Assembly: GCA_964393335.1 (NCBI GenBank)
Contig: CAYMTN010000065.1
Coordinates: 1-22,957 of the forward strand
Origin: CAYMTN01 sp964393335
GTDB lineage: Bacteria > Chloroflexota > Anaerolineae > Aggregatilineales > Aggregatilineaceae
Length of the DNA: 22,957 bases
Direction: 5' to 3'
Shown here piece by piece: positions 14,648 through 22,325 of this stretch. A program made the translations under genes and the position numbers. The notes beneath the pieces were generated by a model, which ran no database searches, was not told where the DNA came from, and was given only the letters and a program-made list of their open reading frames with translations. Every line of letters begins with the position of its first letter. Within the stretch, counting starts at the first letter, position 1.

Positions 14648-14764
14648 TTGACACGTTCGCAGAGCGGACCATCAAAATTAACGTTTTGGGGAAACTTCCC
14701 CGCCCGACGGTGTTGCCAGCAGGCGCAATCTCGAATATTCGTCACACAGTCTGCCATTAGTTGA
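14648..14764 (+). CDS. Candidate 38-codon leader ORF with strong Shine-Dalgarno before livJ
   Basis: AGAAGGAGGT (14635-14644) is a near-perfect ribosome-binding site in the middle of the liv leader. The nearest usable start is a TTG at 14648, four bases after AGGAGG. Its frame stays open for 38 codons to a TGA at 14762-14764 that overlaps the livJ ribosome-binding sequence (TGAGGAG). No homology is recognised; the peptide is rich in Ser, Arg and Gln with a CC pair. A GTG at 14644 would stop after two codons. It could be a translated leader peptide coupled to livJ, or a chance site. Confidence 0.25.
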   Translation: MTRSQSGPSKLTFWGNFPARRCCQQAQSRIFVTQSAIS

Positions 14765-14779
14765 GGAGAAAGCATAACA

Positions 14780-16006
14780 ATGCTCAAGATTAAATCCCTT
14801 CGTTTGATTCTGCTGATCGCATTGGTTGTCATTGCCGTGAACCCGGTCTACGGACAGGACGACAACAGCAAAGTCGTTGTGGCCCCTGGCGAGACGGTGA
14901 AGATCGCACTCGTGACTGACCTGACCGGCCCGATTGCCCCGATGGGTCTCGATATTTTGCAGGCCGGTGAACTGGCCGCGATGGAAGTGAATGAAGCCGG
15001 CGGCATCGATGGCTTCGACGTCGAGCTGGTGGTGGAAGATGACCAATGCTCTGGCGACCAAGGTACCACGGTGGGGAATCTCGTGGCCTCCAATCTCGAA
15101 ATTGTCGCGGTTGCCGGGCACTCGTGCTCTGGCCCGACCATCGCCGCTTCGGACGTCTACGAAGAGGCTCGCCTGCCGATGATGTCGCCCAGCGCGACGA
15201 ATTATACTCTGACATCGCGCGGTTACGATGTATTCAACCGTGTAGCGTTCAGCGATGGTGCGCAGGGCGAAGTTGACGCGAATTATATGTACAAGATACT
15301 GGGCATCCGCAAACTGGCTATTTTGCACGACAATGATGCTTATGGTCAGGGCCTGGCCGAAGTCGTGGAGTCGGTGTTCACTGACCTGGGCGGCGAAGTC
15401 GTGAGCTTCGGCGGTATCATTCTGGAGGACCAGGACTACCGCCCGGTGCTGACGCCGCTGGTGACGCTCGAGCCGGAAGCCATCTTCTTCGGCGGATACC
15501 AGGAGCAGGCTATTCTGCTGGTGACTCAGATGCAGGATGTTGGCCTGCAGGATGTGATTTTCTTCAGCGATGACGGTACTAAAGCGCAGGCGTTCATCGA
15601 CGGCGCAGGTGATGCCGCTGAAGGCGCGTATGCGTCGTTTGCAGAAACGCCGCCCGGCAACGTCGCAGCCAACGAGGCCTTTGACGCCCGTTATAAGGAA
15701 CTCTATGGCACCAGCCCGGATGAGCAGGGTCCCTTCCATGCTCACTCGTATGACGCGATGATGATCCTCATCAACGCCGTCAAGGAAGTTGCCGTAGTGG
15801 ATGACGCGGGTAATCTGGTGATCGACCGCGAAGAACTGATCAAGGCCGTGCGTAATACGAAAGACTACCCCGGTCTGACCGGCACGCTTTCGTGCGACGC
15901 CAAGGGCGAGTGCGGCGCGGGCCGTGTTATAGTCTATCAGGTTGAAAATGGCGAATGGGTCGCGGTTGACGTGCCTGAAGACCTGCTCACGATGGATGCG
16001 ATGTAG
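14780..16006 (+). CDS. livJ: Liv-type ABC transporter substrate-binding protein
   Basis: This is the binding protein of a branched-chain amino acid/amide (HAAT) importer. The 408-residue product has a Sec signal peptide (KIK, hydrophobic 8-20, cleavage near VYG-QD). It then has the family start VKIALVTDLTGPIAPMG, LAAMEVNEAGGIDG, the hinge region VAVAGHSCSGPTIAASDVYEEARLP split by family-typical Ser and Ser-Ala-Thr contacts, and LAILHDNDAYGQGLAEVV. The pattern is that of peripla_BP_6 proteins. The ligand may be an amino acid, amide or urea; residues alone do not settle it. The ATG is preceded by GAGGAG about 11 bases away. The gene is followed by a partial terminator and a second promoter, consistent with higher expression than the permease genes. 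Confidence 0.9.
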   Translation: MLKIKSLRLILLIALVVIAVNPVYGQDDNSKVVVAPGETVKIALVTDLTGPIAPMGLDILQAGELAAMEVNEAGGIDGFDVELVVEDDQCSGDQGTTVGNLVASNLEIVAVAGHSCSGPTIAASDVYEEARLPMMSPSATNYTLTSRGYDVFNRVAFSDGAQGEVDANYMYKILGIRKLAILHDNDAYGQGLAEVVESVFTDLGGEVVSFGGIILEDQDYRPVLTPLVTLEPEAIFFGGYQEQAILLVTQMQDVGLQDVIFFSDDGTKAQAFIDGAGDAAEGAYASFAETPPGNVAANEAFDARYKELYGTSPDEQGPFHAHSYDAMMILINAVKEVAVVDDAGNLVIDREELIKAVRNTKDYPGLTGTLSCDAKGECGAGRVIVYQVENGEWVAVDVPEDLLTMDAM

Positions 16007-16020
16007 TTGCATATTGTTTT

Positions 16021-16050
16021 GGGGGAATCAACGGGTTCCCCCTTCGTTTG
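16021..16050 (+). terminator. Terminator-like hairpin after livJ
   Basis: GGGGGAA (16021-16027) pairs with TTCCCCC (16036-16042) around eight bases, followed by TTCGTTTGTT. The T-tract is interrupted, so read-through is likely. This would leave excess livJ transcript relative to livHMGF, a common arrangement in binding-protein-dependent importers. Confidence 0.6.
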
Positions 16051-16059
16051 TTACCCCCC

Positions 16060-16098
16060 AGCGCCATACTTGGAATCAGTGTATGGCGCTGGTACAAT
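16060..16098 (+). promoter_or_regulatory. Internal promoter with a 10-bp inverted-repeat operator before livH
   Basis: TTGGAA (16070-16075) and TACAAT (16093-16098) are separated by exactly 17 bases. Overlapping them, AGCGCCATAC (16060-16069) and GTATGGCGCT (16081-16090) are perfect inverted copies around 11 bases, so half-sites are two helical turns apart (21 bases). One arm lies within the promoter spacer and the -35 box sits in the centre. No T-run follows, so a terminator is unlikely. A repressor site is the best reading. The leader downstream also contains a hairpin, CCTGGCAG/CTGTCAGG (about 16180-16201). Confidence 0.45.
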
Positions 16099-16223
16099 TT
16101 CGACCATTCGATCAAACGCCCGTATAACAAGCGGGCCGCTTATTATCCTGGAAATCCCTTAGGCGAGGGGGACCCGCATCCTGGCAGCATACCCTGTCAG
16201 GTCACGCCTGGATGGAGGACGCT

Positions 16224-17768
16224 ATGGCGCAAATCACACAAGCCCGCCGAATGGAACGTCTTGACCTTGACTACGAACAGCTTAGCGGCCAGTACTTCGG
16301 GGTAGGTGCTCTGATCGCTGTGCTGCGGATGTTTTGGGTCATTGCACGCACATCGGGTTTGTTTGGGACTTCACCGGACGCGCAATACAAAACATTTGAA
16401 GATCTTTTGGGAAGTGCACTTTGGGTTTATACCGGGCTTGGGTTGCTTGGGCTGGTGATCATCCTGGTGGCGCGGATGCGAAGCGAGGAGAATGTCTCGT
16501 CAACCCGCATAATGATCAACTATGCGGGGGTGGTCATTCTGCTGGTGGCCTCGATCCGCGTTACGGGGGTTGTGCAAGACCAGGGGTACCCGATTACGTT
16601 GTGGGGCTTGCAGTTGGTAAACGGGTTAGTGTTGGGCGGCGTATATGCCCTGGTGGCGCTGGGTTATACGCTCGTGTACGGCATCCTGTTCATGATCAAT
16701 TTTGCGCACGGCGAAGTGTTGGTATTAGGGGCCTTCGGCGGGTGGTTTGCGCTGACATATATTACCAACCTGGGCGATGGCACGTTTGAGGTGGGCGCGG
16801 CGAGTGTGGCGGTCGTCTTGCTGCCGTTGTTTATGGCTGTGCTGTTCTTGCCGCTGGAAACCCTGGCGGAGCGTATTGGACGACCAGAAGGGGCCAGCTC
16901 AGAGGTCAGCCCCACGTGGCTGCTGACACTGTTCACCCTGCCAGTGCGGTTGCTCGCCGGCGCGCTGGTCGGCTACGGCCTGCTGGAGGCGCTGGGCGGT
17001 TATGCGCCGCACGTGTACGATGTTGTCATCACCGTGATTGCACTGCTGTTCATCGTCGCGGTCGGCATGATCACGTCAATGTTAGTCGCTATCGCGCTCG
17101 AACGTATCGCGTATCGCCCATTGCGCGGTGCCCCACGTCTGACGCCACTTATCAGCGCGATTGGCGCGTCTTTCTTTTTACAGCAAGCGATGCTCAATAT
17201 TTTCGGTCCGTTACCCCGTTTTTACCAGCGTCCCAAGCTGCTCAGCGGCACGGTCAGCATTGACCTGGGCGATCTGGGGACGATCCCGGTAACCAAAACC
17301 GGCATTATCATTGTGATTGTTTCAATTGTGCTGATGGTGCTGTTATACCTGTTTGTCCAGCGGTCAAAAACCGGGCGCGCGATGCGTGCGGTTGCCGAGG
17401 ACAAAGACACATCGGCCTTGATGGGTGTGGATGTCGATCACGTGATCGTGGTGACGTTTGCCATCGGTGCGCTGCTGGCCGGGGCGGCGGGTGTGATGAT
17501 GGGATTTCACAACCTGTCATTTAACTTCCGCACCGGGTTTATTCCTGGCCTGAAGGCGTTCACGGCGGCGGTGCTGGGTGGTATTGGCAACGTGCCCGGT
17601 GCAATGTTTGGCGGTTTCTTCCTCGGATTGGTCGAGGCATTGGGACCGACGATGCTGGGTATTCCCACCGAATATAAAGACGTGATTGCCTTCAGCTTGC
17701 TCGTGCTGGTGCTGATTTTCCGGCCTACGGGTATTTTTGGCGAAGTACTTTCGGAAAAGAAGGTCTAA
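16224..17768 (+). CDS. livH: Liv-type ABC transporter permease LivH, enlarged
   Basis: This is a membrane subunit of the amino-acid/amide importer. The LivH core is clear: LQLVNGLVLGGVYALVALGYTLVYGILFMINFAHGE (split by family about 129-164), IALERIAYRPLRGAPR (290-305), FFLQQAML, and the EAA-type loop GRAMRAVAEDKDTSALMGVD. It ends in AAVLGGIGNVPGAMFGG and FRPTGIFG. At 514 residues it is far longer than the usual 290-300. About 125 N-terminal residues carry three extra hydrophobic segments (about 26-42, 65-84, 98-116). A further insertion of roughly 100 residues (about 185-285), with hydrophobic stretches around an RIGRPEGASSEVS loop, splits the core before IALERIAYRP. The ATG at 16224 has GGAGGA four bases upstream; an ATG at 16212 overlaps that site and is rejected. 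It is 3 bases from livM. Confidence 0.88.
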   Translation: MAQITQARRMERLDLDYEQLSGQYFGVGALIAVLRMFWVIARTSGLFGTSPDAQYKTFEDLLGSALWVYTGLGLLGLVIILVARMRSEENVSSTRIMINYAGVVILLVASIRVTGVVQDQGYPITLWGLQLVNGLVLGGVYALVALGYTLVYGILFMINFAHGEVLVLGAFGGWFALTYITNLGDGTFEVGAASVAVVLLPLFMAVLFLPLETLAERIGRPEGASSEVSPTWLLTLFTLPVRLLAGALVGYGLLEALGGYAPHVYDVVITVIALLFIVAVGMITSMLVAIALERIAYRPLRGAPRLTPLISAIGASFFLQQAMLNIFGPLPRFYQRPKLLSGTVSIDLGDLGTIPVTKTGIIIVIVSIVLMVLLYLFVQRSKTGRAMRAVAEDKDTSALMGVDVDHVIVVTFAIGALLAGAAGVMMGFHNLSFNFRTGFIPGLKAFTAAVLGGIGNVPGAMFGGFFLGLVEALGPTMLGIPTEYKDVIAFSLLVLVLIFRPTGIFGEVLSEKKV

Positions 17769-17771
17769 GCC

Positions 17772-20138
17772 ATGCTGAAAACACGCATCCAACAATTCAT
17801 CGACTCCCTGCGCGAGGGGTTTGTCGCCGGGTTTGTTGTCGGGCTGGTTGAGTTGTTCGTCATCCTGATCGGCGTGCCGATCAATGTGCAGAACCTGGCG
17901 CTTTTTTCGCTGTTTCTGATCGTTATTCTCTTTGGCATACGGTTGGCACGCCATCTGCGCGAGCAGAGTCTGGCGCACCTGATCAAAAATGCGCTGGCGC
18001 TCGGTGTGGTAGCGTCGCTAATAGTGTTCCTGTTTATGTCGTTGATCAACAGTTGGCAGTCGAAGCAGGATATCGACGTCAAGACCTATTTTGAGTCGAT
18101 CAAACCTGAGACGATGACGGTGCTTTCCGGCGTGCCTGCGGATGAATTATTCGCCAATCCGCCGAAAGATCCGATCACAGGGGAATATCCCGAAGGCAGG
18201 CCGCTGCGCACCAACCCGATGCGGCTGACATTTGACTCCGATACCGGGTTGCGTCTCAAGCTCGGGCTGGCGGGGTCGGCGTGGTTTGACATCAACCTGA
18301 TCATCGGCGGCTTCTATGGTTTCATGCTGCTGACTATCGGGTTGGGCCTGGCGGCAGCGCTGCTGACCCGTGCAGCGATTGTGGCCGACCTGGGGCACTA
18401 TCAAGCGGGCGCGGCCAAATCGCTGACGGGGAATCCGATTACGCATTGGGTTGTGCTGCTGCTTCCGCTGCTGTTTTTCGCGTTGTTGTGGCTGACCGAG
18501 CCACAAGGATCGCGCGGGGCGGTGTTCTCACTGGGTAGCAGTAGCCAGGAAGTCCAACTACTGCTCGGGTTCGGCATCATTTTGTGGGCGCTGGTCGCCG
18601 TGCGCACGGCCCAGGCGACGGATTCCGGGCTGACGTATCCGGTTCGGTTGGCTGTCGTGTTGGGCGTGATCGCCTTACTGCTACTGCTGGGCATCTGGCG
18701 CATCGTCGATGGCAAGACGTATGTCATCGCCACGTCGGATTCACCGCGTGGCAGCGAGCTGTTGACCGTGTTGGCCCTGGTGATCATCGGGGGACTGGTC
18801 GCGGCGTACACAGCGCGGTCACTGCGCAAGCCAGGCCAGTTTGAGACGCTGTTGGCCGGGTCGCAGTCATTGCTTGTGCTGCTGCTGATGCCGCTTTATC
18901 TGGACCAATATCAAAACGATGTGATGACGCTGGTCGGCATCAACATCCTGCTCGGCCTGGGGCTTAACATTGTGGTCGGATACGCCGGGCTGCTGGACCT
19001 GGGTTACGTGGCGTTTTTCGCGCTGGGGGCGTACACCTACGCGTTCCTGTCATCAAACCAGGAAAAATACAGCGATTCCGGCGACTCACTCGGTCTGAAA
19101 TTTGCCGGCAATGACGCGGTAGTCATCAAACTGGCAGGCTGGATCGTGATCACGATCATCATAACTGTGATTGTGGTCTACGTCGGTAACATGATCTGGC
19201 AGCGGCGGCGGGCCGTACGACACGCGGACGATGGGCTACGGCGCACCCTGATCGATCTGCCGCGACGGCCCACGCGTGGCGTCACGATCCTGCTGACGGC
19301 GATTGCCGTTGGCGTCAGCCTGGTCGTTGCGTCCGTGCTGGATGGCACCCGCCAGTATCATGATATCTTTGACAATACCTCGCCGTTCCTGATCGGCCTG
19401 GTAGCCGGTGTCATTGTATCCGGCTTGTCAGGGATTATGCTCGGCATCCCGGTGCTGCGGCTGCGCGGTGATTACCTGGCGATCGTGACTCTGGGCTTTG
19501 GCGAGATCATCCGCTTGATGTTTAACAACCTGCGTGATTATACTGGCGGGCCGCAAGGTATCTTGCAGATACCGCGCCCGCTGCCCGAAGGTGCGGGCGG
19601 CAGCGTGACCTATCTTTCGATCATGTACCTGGTGTTTATGGGGGCGGCGTTCGTGGCGTTCTTTTCGACCCGGCTGCAACAATCTCGCACCGGGCGCGCG
19701 TGGAGCGCCATGCGCAGCGATGAAGACATCGCGCAGTCGATGGGTATTAACCTGGTGCAGACAAAACTCACCGCCTTTGCGATTGGCGCAGCGTTTGCCG
19801 GGATCGGCGGTGTGTTGTTTGCGGCCCGGCAGCGTAACATTTTCCCTGGCGACTTCAAGCTGGACGTGTCGATTGAAGTGCTCAGCCTGGTGATCATTGG
19901 CGGCATGGGCAGTATTCCCGGCGTGATCATGGGCGCGATTGCCTTGATCGGCATCCCCGAAGTGCTGCGCGAGCTGTCTACCTACCGTATCCTGGTCTTT
20001 GGCGCGCTGCTGATTGTGATGGTCATCGTCCGGCCTGAAGGACTACTGCCCGCGCCGATGGCCCAACTGCAAGGCCGGGCGCGTGCGCTGGCCCATCGAC
20101 AACCTGACACGCAGCAAGAGGAGGATGGCACGGCATGA
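17772..20138 (+). CDS. livM: Liv-type ABC transporter permease LivM, enlarged
   Basis: This is the second membrane subunit of the importer. The LivM core lies in about 375-765: INILLGLGLNIVVGYAGLLD (390-409), GYVAFFALGAYTYAFL, LRLRGDYLAIVTLGFGEIIR (562-581), TGGPQGI, the EAA-type loop GRAWSAMRSDEDIAQSMGIN, GGMGSIPG and the closing RPEGLLP. At 788 residues it is about twice the family norm. The first ~370 residues add about nine hydrophobic segments (near 15-35, 41-58, 75-93, 172-200, 225-241, 262-278, 291-309, 330-347, 364-377) and a polar ~75-residue region (95-170). A further polar linker (472-505, Arg-rich) interrupts the core. AAGAAGG eight bases before the ATG supports the start. The stop overlaps livG (ATGA). 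There is no frameshift or stop between extension and core. Confidence 0.88.
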   Translation: MLKTRIQQFIDSLREGFVAGFVVGLVELFVILIGVPINVQNLALFSLFLIVILFGIRLARHLREQSLAHLIKNALALGVVASLIVFLFMSLINSWQSKQDIDVKTYFESIKPETMTVLSGVPADELFANPPKDPITGEYPEGRPLRTNPMRLTFDSDTGLRLKLGLAGSAWFDINLIIGGFYGFMLLTIGLGLAAALLTRAAIVADLGHYQAGAAKSLTGNPITHWVVLLLPLLFFALLWLTEPQGSRGAVFSLGSSSQEVQLLLGFGIILWALVAVRTAQATDSGLTYPVRLAVVLGVIALLLLLGIWRIVDGKTYVIATSDSPRGSELLTVLALVIIGGLVAAYTARSLRKPGQFETLLAGSQSLLVLLLMPLYLDQYQNDVMTLVGINILLGLGLNIVVGYAGLLDLGYVAFFALGAYTYAFLSSNQEKYSDSGDSLGLKFAGNDAVVIKLAGWIVITIIITVIVVYVGNMIWQRRRAVRHADDGLRRTLIDLPRRPTRGVTILLTAIAVGVSLVVASVLDGTRQYHDIFDNTSPFLIGLVAGVIVSGLSGIMLGIPVLRLRGDYLAIVTLGFGEIIRLMFNNLRDYTGGPQGILQIPRPLPEGAGGSVTYLSIMYLVFMGAAFVAFFSTRLQQSRTGRAWSAMRSDEDIAQSMGINLVQTKLTAFAIGAAFAGIGGVLFAARQRNIFPGDFKLDVSIEVLSLVIIGGMGSIPGVIMGAIALIGIPEVLRELSTYRILVFGALLIVMVIVRPEGLLPAPMAQLQGRARALAHRQPDTQQEEDGTA

Positions 20139-20950
20139 TGGACCAAAACCAGCAACAGCCGGTTCTCCAGTCAACCAAAGTCACCAAACGGTTTGGCGGT
20201 CTGGTTGCGGTGGGCGATCTTGATCTGACCATTCAATACCGCCAGATTGCCAGCGTGATCGGGCCAAACGGGGCCGGGAAGACGACATTTTTCAATTGCG
20301 TCACCGGTTTTTACACGCCGGAAGAGGGTGAAATCCGGTTCATGGGCCATCCCATACAGGGGCAGCGCCCCGATCAGATCACGGCGCGCGGCATCGCCCG
20401 CACGTACCAGAACATCCACCTGTTCGCCGGTATGACAGTGCTCGAAAACGTGATGGTCGGCGTTCATGCCAACCTGCGCAGCTCGCCGGTTGGGGCGCTG
20501 ATCCGCACGCCGATCAACATCCGCGAAGAGGAAGCCGTGTTAGCCAAAGCGTATTCGCTGCTGGAGTTTGTCGAGTTGGAGGTAGACGGCGACATCCTGG
20601 CGACGAATTTGCCGTATGGCAGCCAGCGCCGCCTGGAAATCGCGCGCGCGCTGGCGAGCGACCCGACGCTGCTGCTGCTGGACGAGCCGACAGCCGGCAT
20701 GAATCCGCAGGAGACGGAAGCGACGATGAATTTTATCCGCCGCCTGCGTGATGAACGTGATCAGACCATTCTGTTGATCGAACACGACATGAGTGTCGTG
20801 ATGAGCATTTCGGATCAGGTGACGGTGCTCGATTATGGCCGCAAGATTTCTGAGGGGACGCCGGAGCATGTCCAGCACGATCCACTGGTGATCGAGGCAT
20901 ACCTGGGCACTTCCGCCGACGAAATTGACATGGATTTCCTGGACACATAA
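20135..20950 (+). CDS. livG: Liv-type ABC transporter ATPase LivG
   Basis: One of the two nucleotide-binding subunits that power the importer on the cytoplasmic side. In 271 residues: Walker A GPNGAGKT (43-50), the Q-loop region ARTYQNIHLF (88-97), the ABC signature in the LivG form LPYGSQRRLEIARAL (159-173), Walker B LLLLDEPTAGMNP (179-191) and the switch His in LIEHDMSVVM. These match LivG rather than LivF, whose signature is LSGGEQ. GAGGAGG lies about 10 bases before the ATG, and the start overlaps the livM stop. A second ATG immediately follows the first, so the start is certain to within one codon. Confidence 0.94.
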   Translation: MMDQNQQQPVLQSTKVTKRFGGLVAVGDLDLTIQYRQIASVIGPNGAGKTTFFNCVTGFYTPEEGEIRFMGHPIQGQRPDQITARGIARTYQNIHLFAGMTVLENVMVGVHANLRSSPVGALIRTPINIREEEAVLAKAYSLLEFVELEVDGDILATNLPYGSQRRLEIARALASDPTLLLLDEPTAGMNPQETEATMNFIRRLRDERDQTILLIEHDMSVVMSISDQVTVLDYGRKISEGTPEHVQHDPLVIEAYLGTSADEIDMDFLDT

Positions 20951-20977
20951 CGTGTCTGACCGGACAGGACGGCGATT

Positions 20978-21691
20978 ATGGCGCTGCTAGAAGTTGAAAA
21001 TCTACATACGTTTTACGGCAAAATCCACGCCCTGAAAGGGATCTCGTTGGTCGTCGAGGAAGGCGAGATCGTGACCTTGATCGGCGGCAACGGGGCGGGC
21101 AAAACCACCACGCTCAACACGATCTGCGGCATTGTGCGCAGCACCGAGGGACGCGTAACTTTGCGTGAGGAAGATATTACCTTCCTGGCTCCGCACCAGA
21201 TCGTTCAACGCGGGATCGTGCAGGCACCAGAGGGGCGCAAGATTTTCCAGCGACTGACGGTAATAGAGAATCTGGAAATGGGGTCGTATAGCCGCAGTGA
21301 TCTGCACGGTATCGCGCGCGACCTGGACTTTGTGTTTGAGACGTTCCCTCGCCTTAAAGAACGGCACACCCAGTTAGGCGGCACCCTCTCCGGTGGCGAA
21401 CAGCAGATGCTGGCGATTGGGCGGGCGTTGATGAGTCACCCGCGTGTGCTGCTGCTGGACGAACCGTCGATGGGGCTGGCTCCGCTGCTGGTGCGTGATA
21501 TTTTTCGTGTCATCAAATACCTGAATGATGAAGGCACGACGATCCTGTTGGTCGAGCAAAATGCCCTGATGGCGCTGGCCGTTGCGCGCCGGGGATACGT
21601 CCTTCAGACCGGGCAGATCATCTTGTCAGATGAAGTGTCGGTCTTGCGCGAGAACCAGATGGTACGGGCTGCCTATCTCGGCGAGCACTAG
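20978..21691 (+). CDS. livF: Liv-type ABC transporter ATPase LivF
   Basis: The second nucleotide-binding subunit, 237 residues, the usual LivF length. Motifs: TFYGKIHALKGISL near the N-terminus, Walker A GGNGAGKT (36-43), the LivF-specific VQAPEGRKIFQRLTVIENL (81-99), signature LSGGEQQMLAIGRAL (137-151), Walker B VLLLDEPSMGLAP (157-169) and VEQNALMAL. It starts 27 bases after livG behind an AGGACGG-like ribosome-binding site and completes a standard livJHMGF gene order. No terminator follows, so the downstream lipoprotein gene is probably on the same transcript. Confidence 0.94.
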   Translation: MALLEVENLHTFYGKIHALKGISLVVEEGEIVTLIGGNGAGKTTTLNTICGIVRSTEGRVTLREEDITFLAPHQIVQRGIVQAPEGRKIFQRLTVIENLEMGSYSRSDLHGIARDLDFVFETFPRLKERHTQLGGTLSGGEQQMLAIGRALMSHPRVLLLDEPSMGLAPLLVRDIFRVIKYLNDEGTTILLVEQNALMALAVARRGYVLQTGQIILSDEVSVLRENQMVRAAYLGEH

Positions 21692-21727
21692 GCCGGGCAT
21701 AAACATGGTTATGGGAAGGGAAAATCG

Positions 21728-22249
21728 GTGAGTCGAGCGAAACTCTTACTCTTTGCCGCAGTGATTCTGGCAGTTGCTTTGGGGGCGTGTTCGCCCAGCC
21801 CTAAAGCACGTGCCGATGAGTTTGTGAAGTACCTGCCGGGGACTGTGGGTGATTGGGAGCGTCAGGACAACGACACCGTGAAGCTGCTCTCCAGCACCGT
21901 TTCCAGCGAGGGGCATGTCATCCTGTCATACGAAGGCCCCGACGGCGCAATGGCCTATATCGTCGTTGCGTCGTATCCCAGCGCGGACGCCGCCGACGTC
22001 GCGTATACGCTGCGTATGCGCGATCTGTTAATGCAGGGGTTGGTATTCGACAAGGATCGCGCACCCCGGTTCGCTACGGCTGACGTCGCACAGTCAGGGC
22101 GGGTGCGTTATGCACTGTTTGCGGAAAACGACATGATCATCGAGATCGACGTGCTGGCGGCTGACGTCGAAAATCCGGTCAGTGACGACGCGTTCGGTGA
22201 TCTGCTGTCAATCGTCCGTAACGCCCTCGCCAAGATCGATGAAGGTTAG
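21728..22249 (+). CDS. Predicted small lipoprotein of unknown function
   Basis: The 173-residue product starts at a GTG behind GGGAAGGG. It has a lipoprotein signal: SRAK, hydrophobic 6-18, and the lipobox LGAC with Cys21, so it should be membrane-anchored on the outer face. The mature part is soluble and mixed alpha/beta by eye, with no repeats and no catalytic motif I recognise. KYLPGTVGDWERQDNDTVKL suggests a small ligand- or surface-associated domain, but I cannot name a family. It lies 36 bases after livF and before the shared terminator, so it is probably co-expressed with the importer. A role as accessory surface protein is only a guess from position. Confidence 0.75.
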   Translation: MSRAKLLLFAAVILAVALGACSPSPKARADEFVKYLPGTVGDWERQDNDTVKLLSSTVSSEGHVILSYEGPDGAMAYIVVASYPSADAADVAYTLRMRDLLMQGLVFDKDRAPRFATADVAQSGRVRYALFAENDMIIEIDVLAADVENPVSDDAFGDLLSIVRNALAKIDEG

Positions 22250-22280
22250 GTCCGGTCGCGCGTGGCGGTAGGCTGCGTCG

Positions 22281-22325
22281 AATGACAGATAGGGGCGTGA
22301 AGACCACAACGCCCCTTTGTCGTTT
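22281..22325 (+). terminator. Intrinsic terminator ending the liv operon
   Basis: AGGGGCGT (22291-22298) pairs perfectly with ACGCCCCT (22309-22316), with outer GACA/TGTC pairing possible and a TTGTCGTTT exit. It lies between the lipoprotein gene and the convergent oxidoreductase gene, and it touches the stop codon of the latter. The minus-strand exit is less T-rich. The stem resembles the TAGGGGCG palindromes elsewhere in the window. Confidence 0.7.

Noticed and set aside
14530..14779. Guanidine-I (ykkC) riboswitch or T-box in the liv leader
   Set aside because: The conserved ykkC core and the T-box TGGNACCGCG-type sequence were looked for and not found.
14678..16012. Open frame of 444 codons antisense to livJ
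   Set aside because: It lies opposite a gene with a clear signal peptide and family motifs. It shows no recognisable domain and is explained by the codon bias of the real gene.
16021..16090. Reading the 16060-16090 palindrome as a second terminator after livJ
   Set aside because: No T-run follows on either strand, and promoter boxes overlap it with ideal spacing, so an operator is the better explanation.
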